Source: Streptococcus sobrinus DSM 20742 = ATCC 33478
GTDB taxonomy: Bacteria; Bacillota; Bacilli; Lactobacillales; Streptococcaceae
DNA: 64,000 bases
Assembly (NCBI RefSeq): GCF_000686605.1
Contig: NZ_JMLC01000001.1
Span: forward strand, 124,001 to 188,000
Direction: 5' to 3'
Position numbers and translations under genes: made by a program. Below are positions 1 to 8,278 of this stretch, in pieces (the stretch's first letter is position 1; every line of letters begins with the position of its first letter). The notes beneath the pieces are model-generated. The model searched no databases. It saw only the letters and a list, made by a program, of their open reading frames with translations, and was not told the DNA's origin.

Positions 1-933
1 GCTATCCTCAAGGAAAATTTTGACTTCAACCCCCTCAAGCAACGGATTGTTCAGGAGTCAGCTGACGGCACCATCAAGTATCTCTTTGAATTGCCAGATG
101 GCATGCTGATTGAAACGGTTCTGATGCGACAACACTACGGTCTGTCAGTCTGTGTGACTACCCAAGTCGGCTGCAATATTGGCTGTACCTTCTGTGCCAG
201 TGGTCTGATTAAGAAGCAGCGAGACCTCAATAATGGTGAAATTACAGCCCAAATCATGCTGGTGCAAAAGTATCTGGATGACCAAGGCAAGGGTGAGCGG
301 GTCAGCCATGTGGTTGTCATGGGTATCGGCGAACCCTTTGATAATTATGACAATGTTATCCGCTTCCTGCGAACCATCAATGATGACAATGGCTTAGCTA
401 TTGGAGCCCGTCATATCACGGTTTCCACCTCTGGTCTGGCCCACAAGATTCGCGAGTTTGCCAATGAAGGGATTCAGGTCAATCTGGCCGTTTCCCTCCA
501 TGCTCCCAATAATGAACTGCGGTCCAGCATCATGCGGATTAACCGTTCCTTCCCCTTGGAAAAGCTCTTTGATGCTATCGAATACTATATCCAGACAACC
601 AACCGGCGGGTGACCTTCGAGTATATCATGCTCAACGAGGTAAATGATAATCCTGAGAATGCCCAAGAATTGGCCGACTTGACCAAGCCTATTCGCAAGC
701 TTTCTTATGTCAACCTCATTCCTTACAATGCCGTTTCTGAGCACGACCAATACAGCCGTTCGACCAAGGAGCGGGTTGATGCCTTCTATGATGTCCTTAA
801 GAAAAATGGTGTTAACTGTGTGGTTCGTCAAGAGCACGGTACGGACATTGATGCGGCCTGCGGACAATTGCGTTCCAATACCATGAAGCGGGACCGCCAA
901 AAGGCGATGGCCAAGGCAGCGAAACATGACTAA
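1..933 (+). CDS. rlmN: 23S rRNA (adenine-2503-C2) methyltransferase RlmN, 5'-truncated by window edge
   Basis: Radical-SAM enzyme that methylates C2 of A2503 in 23S rRNA (and A37 of some tRNAs in the family). The reading frame is open from base 1, so the N-terminal part lies outside the window. The iron-sulfur motif CNIGCTFC (CxxxCxxC) is clear, followed by the [10 protein letters not shown] glycine-rich SAM region and the [15 protein letters not shown] core. The late Cys in DAACGQLR fits the second catalytic cysteine of the family. The stop codon at 931-933 overlaps the start of the next gene, so the two are probably co-transcribed. The identification is secure; only the true start cannot be seen. 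Confidence 0.95.
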   Translation, partial: AILKENFDFNPLKQRIVQESADGTIKYLFELPDGMLIETVLMRQHYGLSVCVTTQVGCNIGCTFCASGLIKKQRDLNNGEITAQIMLVQKYLDDQGKGERVSHVVVMGIGEPFDNYDNVIRFLRTINDDNGLAIGARHITVSTSGLAHKIREFANEGIQVNLAVSLHAPNNELRSSIMRINRSFPLEKLFDAIEYYIQTTNRRVTFEYIMLNEVNDNPENAQELADLTKPIRKLSYVNLIPYNAVSEHDQYSRSTKERVDAFYDVLKKNGVNCVVRQEHGTDIDAACGQLRSNTMKRDRQKAMAKAAKHD

Positions 934-1456
934 ATTATTTGGCAGATTATTTGATAAAGAGGCAGAAGTAACGGATTTAGGACGCAAGCTCGTTTGGTTT
1001 TTGCTGGCAGGCTATTTTCTCTGCCTGCTCTACCTCTGTTTCAGCCCGCAGCCCCTTGGTTTGACAGGAGTTGATACCCCCAATATTCATTACTGGGGTC
1101 GGGTTCCCTATCTTTTGGTTCCCTTTAATTCCTTTGTCTCCATCGGCAAGCTAGACACCTTTAAAAAGCTCTTCTGGGTCATCGGTCAGAATTTTTCTAA
1201 CCTGCTCTTGCTGGCCCCTTTAGTCTTGGGAATCTTGGCCCTTCGTTCAGATTGGCGACGCTGGCCCAGGGTTCTCCTGATGAGTTTTGCCATGAGCCTG
1301 AGCATTGAAACGACCCAAGTCATCATTGACCGGCTCTTCAATGCCAACCGGGTCTTTGAAATAGACGACCTCATCTTTAACAGCCTAGGCGGCTTGCTTG
1401 CCCTCTGGCTGGTCCCCGTGGTAAAATTTTTAATAAAGAAAATCAGAAAAGACTAG
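926..1456 (+). CDS. VanZ-like family membrane protein
   Basis: A 176-residue protein with four to five hydrophobic segments: near residues 22-40, around the YLLVPFNSF stretch, [17 protein letters not shown], and a C-terminal [15 protein letters not shown]. The motif [35 protein letters not shown] is characteristic of the VanZ family in arrangement (E-T-Q ... R.F.IDDL..N..G). VanZ of enterococci raises teicoplanin resistance, but most streptococcal members have no known role. The ATG at 926 overlaps the rlmN stop by 8 bases, indicating translational coupling. The link to rRNA modification is positional only. Confidence 0.85.
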   Translation: MTKLFGRLFDKEAEVTDLGRKLVWFLLAGYFLCLLYLCFSPQPLGLTGVDTPNIHYWGRVPYLLVPFNSFVSIGKLDTFKKLFWVIGQNFSNLLLLAPLVLGILALRSDWRRWPRVLLMSFAMSLSIETTQVIIDRLFNANRVFEIDDLIFNSLGGLLALWLVPVVKFLIKKIRKD

Positions 1457-1522
1457 GTGACGGGTTAACTCCTTACTTCTCAAAGTTGGAGCATCGGCCG
1501 CAAGCTCTTCATAAAACAAAAA

Positions 1523-1551
1523 AGGTTGGGAAGTCTTCCCAGCCTCTTGTT
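1523..1551 (+). terminator. Terminator after the vanZ-like gene
   Basis: An 11-bp stem (AGGTTGGGAAG with CTTCCCAGCCT, one G-U) and a one-base loop are followed by CTTGTTG. The downstream T-run is weak, so efficiency is uncertain; the A-rich 5' flank could make it work on the other strand too. Confidence 0.5.
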
Positions 1552-1709
1552 GTGATTAAAATTTTCTAAGCGGGAGCAGGACTGTCGAATGTTTCTGTTC
1601 ATCCAGGTTCTGACCTAAGTAGGCACAGATTTCTGAGATGACAAGCGTTTATCCGTTTAAAGCTCGTTGGCACCTCTTCATCCTATTTATCAATTTTGAA
1701 GGAAATAAC

Positions 1710-3452
1710 ATGATTATCAAAAAACTCTGGTGGTTTTTCCGGCTGGAAAAAGCCCGCTATTTAATTGGGATTCTCTCTTTAAGTTTTGTCAGTATCCTCA
1801 ACTTGATACCGCCCAAGGTCATGGGGCAGGTCATTGACTCCATTGATGCCAAAAATCTGACCATGGGCTCGCTTTTGACCAAGCTGGTTATCCTCCTTGC
1901 TGCAGCCATAGGCATGTATCTGCTACGCCTAATCTGGCGGGTCTTCTTGCTAGGAACTTCCTACCGCCTGGGAACGATTCTGCGTGGCCGGCTTTTTGAG
2001 CATTTCACCCAGATGTCTCCATCCTTTTTTCAAAAGTATCGGACAGGGGACTTGATGGCTCATGCCACCAATGACATCAATGCCTTGACTATGTTAGCGG
2101 GAGCAGGGGTCATGTCGGCAGTTGATGCTTCGATTACGGCTTTGGTCACTCTTTTGACCATGTTTTTGACCATTTCTTGGTTCATGACCTTGATTGCTAT
2201 TATTCCTTTTTTCCTCATGGCTTTGACAACCTCTTGGTTGGGTCGCAAGAATCATGAATCATTCAAGGCAGCTCTAGCCTCATTTTCTGACCTCAATAAT
2301 AAGGTTCAAGAAAGTGTTTCCGGCATTAAGGTGACCAAGTCCTTCGGCTATCAGGCTGATGAGTCCGCCAGCTTTGCCAAGACCAATCAGGCTAATTTCA
2401 AAAAGAACTTGATTAGCATGCGCTACAACAGCATGTTTACCCCAGTCACCATGATTTTTGTCGGGGCTTCCTATGTCCTCACCCTCCTAGTCGGTACCTA
2501 TCTGATTTCAGCAGGGACGGTCACGGTCGGCAGTCTGGTTACCTTTATTACCTATCTGGATATGCTAGTTTGGCCCCTGCAAGCTATCGGATTTCTCTTT
2601 AATATTAGCCAGCGGGGAAATGTTTCCTACGACCGGATTTCTAAACTTTTGTCCGAAGACAGTGATGTTCAAGAAACAGCTCATCCCCTTGCCAGTATTG
2701 AAAATGGCCCTATCACCTACGATATCAAGGACTTTGCCTATGAGGACGAGACCACCCTATCTGACATTCATTTCCAGCTAGAAAAAGGTCAAACCCTAGG
2801 CCTAGTCGGTCAAACGGGTTCGGGCAAGACCACACTATTGAAATTGCTCCTGCGGGAATACGATGTGCAGGACGGTTCCATTAGCCTCAATGGCCATAAT
2901 ATCAAGGACTACAAGATCTCTGACCTCCGCAGTCTTATGGGCTATGTTCCTCAGGACCAATTCCTTTTTGCTATGTCTATCTTGGAAAATATTCGATTTT
3001 CAAATCCCGATTTGACCTTGGACCAAGTCCAGCAAGCGGCCAAGCTGGCCCAGGTTTATGATGACATCGTGGCCATGCCAGATGGCTTTGAGACCCTGAT
3101 TGGCGAGAAGGGTGTGTCCCTCTCAGGAGGTCAAAAGCAGCGGATTGCCATGGCTCGAGCTATGATTATGGATCCAGAAATTCTGATTCTGGACGACTCC
3201 CTCTCGGCAGTTGATGCCAAGACTGAAAATGCCATTATTGAGCACCTCAAGGAGACACGTCAAGGCAAGACTACCATGATTACCGCCCATCGCCTCAGTG
3301 CCGTGGTCCACAGTGATTTAATTTTGGTCATGCAGGATGGTCGGATTATTGAGCGGGGGCGTCATGAAGACTTGTTGGCCCAAGGTGGCTGGTACGCCAG
3401 AACCTATGCCTCTCAACAATTAGAAATGGAAGGAGGAGACCATGGAGAATGA
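1710..3452 (+). CDS. ABC exporter half-transporter, degenerate-site subunit (heterodimer partner 1)
   Basis: A 580-residue fusion of six membrane segments and a nucleotide-binding domain, of the heterodimeric multidrug exporter type (BmrC/LmrC-like). The start at 1710 is chosen because GAAGG sits 8 bases upstream; an in-frame ATG at 1638 would add 24 atypical residues. Visible motifs are Walker A GQTGSGKTT, signature LSGGQ and Walker B LILDD. In Walker B the catalytic Glu is replaced by Asp, which marks this subunit as contributing the degenerate ATP site. The gene overlaps the next one by 11 bases, so the two are translated together. Substrate cannot be told from sequence. Confidence 0.9.
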   Translation: MIIKKLWWFFRLEKARYLIGILSLSFVSILNLIPPKVMGQVIDSIDAKNLTMGSLLTKLVILLAAAIGMYLLRLIWRVFLLGTSYRLGTILRGRLFEHFTQMSPSFFQKYRTGDLMAHATNDINALTMLAGAGVMSAVDASITALVTLLTMFLTISWFMTLIAIIPFFLMALTTSWLGRKNHESFKAALASFSDLNNKVQESVSGIKVTKSFGYQADESASFAKTNQANFKKNLISMRYNSMFTPVTMIFVGASYVLTLLVGTYLISAGTVTVGSLVTFITYLDMLVWPLQAIGFLFNISQRGNVSYDRISKLLSEDSDVQETAHPLASIENGPITYDIKDFAYEDETTLSDIHFQLEKGQTLGLVGQTGSGKTTLLKLLLREYDVQDGSISLNGHNIKDYKISDLRSLMGYVPQDQFLFAMSILENIRFSNPDLTLDQVQQAAKLAQVYDDIVAMPDGFETLIGEKGVSLSGGQKQRIAMARAMIMDPEILILDDSLSAVDAKTENAIIEHLKETRQGKTTMITAHRLSAVVHSDLILVMQDGRIIERGRHEDLLAQGGWYARTYASQQLEMEGGDHGE

Positions 3453-5193
3453 GTCCCAACTCATGGGCCAATGGCAGATTTTTAAACGCCTGCTGGCCTA
3501 TCTTAAAACCTATAAATGGCTGACCTCTCTGGCACTAGCCTTCCTGCTCTTGACCTCGGTGGTGCAGACGGTCATCCCCCTGGTGGCCCGCTATTTTATC
3601 GATCACTATATCCAGCACCTTAGTCAACTGGCCCTGACAATTTTGGCTGGTTACTTCCTGCTTTACATCCTCCAGATGATTTTTTCCTATGTAGGGAATT
3701 ACCTCTTTGCCAAGGTGGCCTATTCAATTGTCCGCAATATTCGGCAGGATGCTTTTGACAATATCCAAAGTCTGGGCATGGCTTATTTTGACCAGACCCC
3801 TGCGGGCTCCATTGTTTCTCGCCTGACCAATGATACCGAGGCCATCAGCCAGATGTTTACAGGTATCCTATCTAGCTTCATCTCAGCAATCTTTATCTTT
3901 GCCACCACCCTTTATACCATGATAGTTCTGGACCTGCGTCTGACTATCTTGGTGGTCCTCTTTCTGCCTTTTATCTTTATTTTAGTTGATCTCTACCGCA
4001 AGAAATCAATGACAGTGATTGAAGCAACTAGGGCCCGGCTCAGTGACATCAATACCAAGTTGTCTGAGTCCATTGAAGGGATTCGGGTCATCCAGGCCTT
4101 TCGTCAGGAAGAGCGACTCAAAGAAGAATTTGATACCATCAATCAGAGTCATCTGGCTTATGCTAACCGTTCGGTTCTGCTGGATTCTGTCTTTCTAAGA
4201 CCGGCCATGTCCCTGCTTAAATTGCTGGGTTATGCCGTCCTCATGGCCTACTTTGGCCTGACTTGGAAGACCTTTGGCATCACGGCAGGACTCATGTATG
4301 CCTTTATCCAGTATATCAACCGCCTCTTTGACCCTCTGATTTCGGTCACGCAAAACTTCTCGACCCTTCAAACCTCCATGGTTTCAGCAGGACGGGTCTT
4401 TAAATTGATTGACCGCCAGGACTACGAGCCCCAGCAGGCCAATCAGGACCTCCAGGTTACTCAGGGCAGTATCGAATTCAAAAATGTCAGCTTTTCCTAT
4501 GATGGCAAACGGCAGATTTTGGATAATATCAGCTTTAGCGTCAAGAAGGGCCAAACCATCGCCTTTGTCGGTCCGACTGGTTCGGGCAAGTCCTCCATTA
4601 TCAATGTTTTCATGCGTTTTTACGAATTTGGCTCGGGTCAGGTTCTCCTGGATGGCCATGATATCAGAGATTATTCGCAAGCCGAGCTTCGTCGTTCGGT
4701 CGGTCTGGTTCTCCAAGACCCCTTCCTCTATCACGGGACTATTAGCTCCAACATCCGCATGTATCAGGATATCTCTGATCAGGAAGTTCGGGCAGCAGCA
4801 GAGTTTGTTAATGCCGCTGACTTTATTGAGAAACTGCCCCAGGGTTATGATGAACCAGTTACCGAAAGAGGTTCGACCTATTCGACTGGCCAACGGCAAC
4901 TCCTAGCTTTTGCCAGAACGGTTGCCAGTAAGCCCAAGGTTCTAATTTTGGATGAAGCTACGGCCAATATCGACTCGGAAACCGAGGATGTTATCCAAAA
5001 CTCCCTCAAAAAGATGCGGCAAGGGCGGACCACCATTGCTATCGCCCACCGCCTCTCAACCATCCAGGATGCCAACTGCATTTACGTCCTGAACAAGGGA
5101 CGAATCATTGAATCTGGAACTCACGAAGAACTCCTAGCCAAGCAGGGCACCTACCACCGCATGTATCAGCTTCAGGCCGGCATGATGGACTAA
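3442..5193 (+). CDS. ABC exporter half-transporter, catalytic-Glu subunit (heterodimer partner 2)
   Basis: A 583-residue membrane-plus-ATPase protein (BmrD/LmrD-like) and partner of the preceding gene. It has Walker A GPTGSGKSS and Walker B LILDEATANID with the normal catalytic Glu. Its signature loop reads STGQRQ instead of LSGGQ. Combined with the LSGGQ and LILDD of partner 1, the dimer has one canonical and one degenerate ATP site, the usual asymmetric design of this family. A strong hairpin follows the stop, so the operon probably ends here. Likely role is multidrug or lipid-type export; substrate is unknown. Confidence 0.9.
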   Translation: MENESQLMGQWQIFKRLLAYLKTYKWLTSLALAFLLLTSVVQTVIPLVARYFIDHYIQHLSQLALTILAGYFLLYILQMIFSYVGNYLFAKVAYSIVRNIRQDAFDNIQSLGMAYFDQTPAGSIVSRLTNDTEAISQMFTGILSSFISAIFIFATTLYTMIVLDLRLTILVVLFLPFIFILVDLYRKKSMTVIEATRARLSDINTKLSESIEGIRVIQAFRQEERLKEEFDTINQSHLAYANRSVLLDSVFLRPAMSLLKLLGYAVLMAYFGLTWKTFGITAGLMYAFIQYINRLFDPLISVTQNFSTLQTSMVSAGRVFKLIDRQDYEPQQANQDLQVTQGSIEFKNVSFSYDGKRQILDNISFSVKKGQTIAFVGPTGSGKSSIINVFMRFYEFGSGQVLLDGHDIRDYSQAELRRSVGLVLQDPFLYHGTISSNIRMYQDISDQEVRAAAEFVNAADFIEKLPQGYDEPVTERGSTYSTGQRQLLAFARTVASKPKVLILDEATANIDSETEDVIQNSLKKMRQGRTTIAIAHRLSTIQDANCIYVLNKGRIIESGTHEELLAKQGTYHRMYQLQAGMMD

Positions 5194-5214
5194 TCTTTAT
5201 CTGTAAAAAAATAG

Positions 5215-5247
5215 CCTTCTATTCCTGAAAGAATAGAAGGTCATTTT
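5215..5247 (+). terminator. Terminator of the ABC exporter operon
   Basis: Perfect 10-bp stem CCTTCTATTC / GAATAGAAGG with a 6-base loop, then TCATTTT. It separates the exporter operon from the small toxin-like locus downstream. Confidence 0.8.
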
Positions 5248-5267
5248 GTGAGAATAGCAAACTATCG

Positions 5268-5297
5268 TTAGTATTATAACTAATAATGTGTTATAAT
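5268..5297 (+). promoter_or_regulatory. Promoter of the small toxin-like transcript
   Basis: Consensus -10 TATAAT at 5292-5297 with an extended TG (TGTTATAAT) and a weak -35 TTAGTA at 5268-5273, 18-bp spacer. It would start an RNA near 5304 carrying the two short ORFs below. Confidence 0.65.
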
Positions 5298-5356
5298 ATC
5301 CTTGTAAAGAAGTGAAGACGGTAGTTACGTTCTTTTCTGAAAGTGAGGTGATGCCT

Positions 5357-5401
5357 ATGCGGTATTCATCAAAATCTAACAGAAGGGAGGTAACTTCTTG
5401 A
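5357..5401 (+). CDS. Possible 14-residue leader peptide overlapping the toxin start
   Basis: A short ORF beginning ATG CGG TAT preceded by GAGG, basic and serine-rich (MRYSSKSNRREVTS). Its TGA at 5399-5401 overlaps the TTG start of the toxin-like ORF by two bases. The toxin Shine-Dalgarno (GAAGGGAGGT) lies inside it. This arrangement allows translational coupling. An upstream in-frame ATG at 5351 is also possible. Coding status is uncertain. Confidence 0.35.
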   Translation: MRYSSKSNRREVTS

Positions 5402-5499
5402 CTGCTTTTGAAGTGGTAGAGACTATTCTAGGTTTCGCTATGTTTACCATAGCCTTAGTAGGTCTCTGTTACCAAATCTTCAAAAATAGCAAAAAATGA
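5398..5499 (+). CDS. Putative holin-like small membrane toxin (type I toxin-antitoxin)
   Basis: A 33-residue protein starting TTG with a near-perfect ribosome site (GGGAGG at 5385-5390). It has an acidic-polar start (MTAFEVVETILG), one membrane segment (FAMFTIALVGLCYQIF) and a lysine-rich tail (KNSKK). This layout is that of the Hol_Tox / TxpA-BsrG-like toxins, which damage the membrane when overproduced. It has its own promoter and a convergent antisense RNA gene overlapping its 3' end. Assignment rests on layout and pattern, not on a search. If expressed it should insert in the cytoplasmic membrane. Confidence 0.7.
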   Translation: MTAFEVVETILGFAMFTIALVGLCYQIFKNSKK

Positions 5500-5603
5500 C
5501 CGTCATCGCTTTGGACTGCATGACGGTTAAATAAAAATAACTGTGATGTAACCACCGTTAAACGGCTTTACTTTGGGTCTTGTTGGTAGCAAGGCCCTTT
5601 TCT
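5490..5603 (-). ncRNA. Candidate antisense antitoxin RNA to the toxin mRNA 3' region
   Basis: A promoter on the minus strand (TTGCAA, 16 bp, TAGAAT) would start near 5603. A 8-bp stem (ACCGTCAT / ATGACGGT) followed on the minus strand by a T-rich tract would end it near 5490. The roughly 110-nt RNA is fully complementary to the toxin mRNA 3' region, the standard topology of type I systems with convergent overlapping genes. It carries an internal palindrome CCGTTAAACGG. Confidence 0.6.
5491..5527 (-). terminator. Terminator of the antisense RNA
   Basis: Stem ACCGTCAT (5499-5506) / ATGACGGT (5520-5527). On the minus strand it is followed by a run of six T (A-run 5491-5496), so it is oriented to stop the antisense RNA; on the plus strand it directly follows the toxin stop codon. 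Confidence 0.65.
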
Positions 5604-5604
5604 A
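5575..5604 (+). terminator. Terminator of the toxin mRNA
   Basis: Stem GGGTCTTG / CAAGGCCC (one G-U) followed by TTTTCTATTT. It lies just inside the antisense promoter, so the two RNAs overlap between the two terminators. Confidence 0.65.
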
Positions 5605-5609
5605 TTTAT

Positions 5610-5637
5610 ATTCTACCATAGTTGACTGATATTGCAA
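5610..5637 (-). promoter_or_regulatory. Promoter of the antisense RNA
   Basis: Read on the minus strand: -35 TTGCAA (5637-5632), 16-bp spacer, -10 TAGAAT (5615-5610). Transcription would begin near 5603. Confidence 0.6.
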
Positions 5638-5792
5638 GTTTTAGGAGAATGGCTAAAGTCCTATATACAAATTTCAAGATAGTGGTTAAAGCTACTGCTC
5701 TTAAATAGAAGTGTATGCACCCCATCGCATTCATCATGCCAAAGGGAGAAGCAATTGTCTGGGCTAGAAATCTTGAATATACAGCCTCACTT
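5638..5792. other. Intergenic remnant, no gene seen
   Basis: About 155 bases between the antisense promoter and the next terminator. Short open frames exist on the minus strand but have no ribosome site or recognisable protein. I see nothing else supportable. Confidence 0.4.
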
Positions 5793-5826
5793 AAAAACAC
5801 CCTGGCTTTTGGCCGAGGGCGTTTTC
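5793..5826 (-). terminator. Terminator of the LPXTG surface-protein gene
   Basis: Imperfect stem AAAACACCCTGGC / GGCCGAGGGCGTTTT around a TTTT loop, 33 bases downstream of the minus-strand stop codon. Base runs on both sides allow bidirectional use. Confidence 0.7.
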
Positions 5827-5858
5827 TAGACTAGTCCGATATGAGTAATCTAAGACGA

Positions 5859-7403
5859 TTAGTCTTGCTCTTTGATTTTGCGTTTAGCAGCAAGTCCAAG
5901 TCCGGCCATAACCATTACAGCACCGATAGCTGTTACAGCTGTTTGAGCGGAATCACCTGTAGATGGCAGATTCTTGTCGTTCTTGCTAGCGGTAGCAGAA
6001 GCGCTGCCCATGCCAGCTCCCATGTTTTCCATTTCAGCAGTTTGAGGAGCTACAGGAGTAGCATCTTGACCATTGCCGGCTGCCCCATTACCAGAATTTC
6101 CAGCAGCTGGGTCATTGGCTTGTTCGCTCTTGTCGGAACTTTTAGCATTAGGATCTTTGGTCACATAGTCTTTGGTCACATAGTGGAAGGTTGTCTTAGG
6201 CAAGAACTTAACGGGATTACCATTGTAAGTCAAAATCCAGTTGCCGTTAGCGTCCTTAGTTGTGGAAGCGAAACCATCTTCATTCTTGACATTGGAATTG
6301 CTACCAATTTCCAGCATAGCATAGAAGCCGCCAGTTTCCTTACCAGTACCATTGGCAATGCCGAGGGACATACCATCACCGCTGTTAGAGAGGATAGAAA
6401 TAGCGTGACCGAATGACTTCAAGCCGTTAGCATCATCTTTGCTACCCGCAATATTGAAGTAGTCGGCAAACCAGTTGAGGGCCAGGTAATAGGCTGTTGC
6501 TTGGTCAGACCCCAAGTTTTTACCATCTTTAGTTGGTGTAATAGTGCTAAGGGAATCTTCATGGCCATCTTCGGAATAAATTTGTACGCCAGAAGGATAG
6601 GCTAATTTAGTCTCATGGTCAATGCTATCAGACTCTTGGGCCTCTTCATCAGCACGGCTTTGTGCCCAGTTCTTCATCAAGTCGTTAGCATCTGGAACGG
6701 GAACATTGATACCATTGATTTGACGCAATTGGGTCAAGTATTCGTTTAAATATTTGGCAATGTTGTCAGCATTTGGTGTATAAGCTTGGCTTGGGTCATC
6801 GATAGTGATGTAGACATCCTGAGAACCATCATAATTGACATCGGTAACAGGAGCGGTCTTAGCAGTGCTAGTTAGCGTCTTGTCAAAGTCAACGCTACCG
6901 TATTCAGTTGTATCTTCTGGCTTAGTCGTCACGGCTGGAGCAGGCTGGGTTGTAGTTGCAGATTTTGGTTTATCAGCTGTTTGGCCTTGCTCGGCTTGCC
7001 CATTTTGACTGCCGCCAGCAACAGTAGCAGGTTGGCTAGCTGTTTGTGCTGCATCTTGAACAGGAGTTGCACTAGTCGTAGCTTGACTTGGTGCTGCTTG
7101 TTGAGCTTGGTTTGTTTGAGCTGGTTGGTCAGCAGTGGCAGTAAGAGAAGCCGCTGGACTTGTTAGGGCTGTATCTTGATTTTGAGCACTTGTATCAACA
7201 GGTGTATTTTCAAAGGTAGGTTGATCTTGCTTGGTATCAGCAGTCTTGCTTGTCTGAGCAGCTGTATCTGTTGCTGATGTAGCACTTGCTTCATCGGCAT
7301 GAACAGTTGCACCAACACCCATGGCAATCGTAGTTGTTGCAAGGATGGCTCCACAGAGACCGGCGAATTTAGTTTTGCGTTTGCTGAATGTGTTCTTCTG
7401 CAT
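5859..7403 (-). CDS. LPXTG-anchored surface protein with a PgrA/SEC10- or CAP-like domain
   Basis: A 514-residue secreted protein. A signal peptide ends near VHADEAS (about residue 37). Residues ~38-155 are low-complexity, rich in Q, A, T and P. A folded domain covers about residues 160-415. It contains a helix NWAQSRADEEAQ, a DHET segment, ALNWFADYF, SFGHAISIL and SLGIANGTG. This order resembles streptococcal SEC10/PgrA surface-exclusion-like proteins and, loosely, the CAP superfamily. The C-terminus has LPSTGD, a hydrophobic stretch and a KRKIKEQD tail for sortase anchoring. Ribosome site AGGATT precedes the ATG. Probable wall-exposed adhesin or peptidoglycan-associated protein; exact function is not known. 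Confidence 0.8.
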   Translation of the reverse strand: MQKNTFSKRKTKFAGLCGAILATTTIAMGVGATVHADEASATSATDTAAQTSKTADTKQDQPTFENTPVDTSAQNQDTALTSPAASLTATADQPAQTNQAQQAAPSQATTSATPVQDAAQTASQPATVAGGSQNGQAEQGQTADKPKSATTTQPAPAVTTKPEDTTEYGSVDFDKTLTSTAKTAPVTDVNYDGSQDVYITIDDPSQAYTPNADNIAKYLNEYLTQLRQINGINVPVPDANDLMKNWAQSRADEEAQESDSIDHETKLAYPSGVQIYSEDGHEDSLSTITPTKDGKNLGSDQATAYYLALNWFADYFNIAGSKDDANGLKSFGHAISILSNSGDGMSLGIANGTGKETGGFYAMLEIGSNSNVKNEDGFASTTKDANGNWILTYNGNPVKFLPKTTFHYVTKDYVTKDPNAKSSDKSEQANDPAAGNSGNGAAGNGQDATPVAPQTAEMENMGAGMGSASATASKNDKNLPSTGDSAQTAVTAIGAVMVMAGLGLAAKRKIKEQD

Positions 7404-7802
7404 AGTAAATCCTATCTAAATATATTTTTATTTTAACAGTAAAATATTCTATCACAGTTTTTAGAATAAGCAATAAGCTATCGGGTGCTGAAAGGTCATC
7501 TACAGCTAAATAAGACAAAATATTGCTAGGCGAAAATCCTTGTTAAATAAAGCAAAAAATTCTTTTTTCGCTTGATGGCATTTGAGCTAAAAGGTTAGAA
7601 AATTAAAAAACCATGTCTAGTTTGTTACAAAGTTCTTAAATGTGACCAATACCTATTAACTTCCCGATTTCAAGGGCTTTATAGATGATAGTCTGCTTAA
7701 TGTCGAACGAAATACTGCCTTTAAAATTTTTTGTCTAAAACAATAAAAGGTGTCAGAAAATTTAAGGATGCCTATCAAAACCAATAGAAGTTTAAATTAG
7801 CT
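7404..7802. other. Divergent intergenic region
   Basis: AT-rich, about 400 bases between the minus-strand surface-protein gene and the next plus-strand operon. No ORF with a ribosome site is seen. It must hold the surface-protein promoter, but no clean -35/-10 pair can be picked with confidence. Confidence 0.4.
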
Positions 7803-7830
7803 TGATTCTTCAAATTTTCTTTGATACAAT
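7803..7830 (+). promoter_or_regulatory. Promoter for the PH-like/membrane protein pair
   Basis: TTGATT (7803-7808), 16-bp spacer, TACAAT (7825-7830), 34 bases before the ATG with GGAGAG as ribosome site. Confidence 0.65.
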
Positions 7831-7864
7831 TAAGTAGATTTTAAGGAAAAGGAGAGCTTAGGAA

Positions 7865-8278
7865 ATGAAATTTAAGGTCTATGATTTAAACACCATTAAT
7901 CAAGCTAAGGCTGAATTGGGTTTCAATCCCAATAGTCTTAATCTGACAGTCTTTTTAGGGCCCGGTAATACTGCAGCTATGATTTCTTATTTAACCATGT
8001 TTGCTCGGGACTACTACAATCTGTCTTTTGAGCAAAACGGCCTGCTTCTCATTAAACGTAGCAAGGCAACCAATAAACTAATCAAGGAGGACTACACCTT
8101 TATCCCTAACGAGGAGATTCAATCCATCCAATTTAAGTCAGGCCTACTCATGCATCGTTTGTTTGTTACTGATAGGAGCGGTAAGAGGACAATATTTCGG
8201 ACCAGTCGTTTTTGGCTAGGTATTCCGTGGCAGGCTCAAAGTGTCAAACAGGTGGCAGATTCCTATGGCAGGCAGTAA
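7865..8278 (+). CDS. Conserved streptococcal protein of unknown function, possibly PH-like fold
   Basis: A 137-residue soluble protein, start supported by GGAGAG upstream. It has alternating strands in the second half (EDYTFIPNEEIQSIQF, LLMHRLFVTD, KRTIFRTSR), reminiscent of bacterial PH-like domains, but no motif that fixes a function. It overlaps the next gene by 14 bases, so the two are probably coupled. I do not recognise it as a named family. Confidence 0.6.
   Translation: MKFKVYDLNTINQAKAELGFNPNSLNLTVFLGPGNTAAMISYLTMFARDYYNLSFEQNGLLLIKRSKATNKLIKEDYTFIPNEEIQSIQFKSGLLMHRLFVTDRSGKRTIFRTSRFWLGIPWQAQSVKQVADSYGRQ

Noticed and set aside
394..987. Long minus-strand frame opposite rlmN and the vanZ-like start
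   Set aside because: Mirror of a strongly conserved coding sequence on the plus strand; no ribosome site and no recognisable protein.
1556..1709. Riboswitch or T-box upstream of the ABC exporter
   Set aside because: No T-box core or known aptamer pattern seen; only short irregular stems.
4384..4906. Overlapping long frames on both strands within the second ABC exporter gene
   Set aside because: Shadow frames of the conserved ATPase domain; composition follows the real frame.
5640..5790. Transposase remnant
   Set aside because: No frame with recognisable transposase residues and no terminal repeats could be found.
5606..5800. A 64-codon minus-strand frame after the toxin-like locus
   Set aside because: It would begin at 5800, inside the terminator hairpin of the surface-protein gene (5793-5826), and run through the antisense promoter; no ribosome site.
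7621..7650. Possible VicR/WalR box (TGTTAC-N5-TCTTAA) upstream of the LPXTG gene
   Set aside because: Only one half-site fits the TGTWAH consensus I recall; too weak to annotate.
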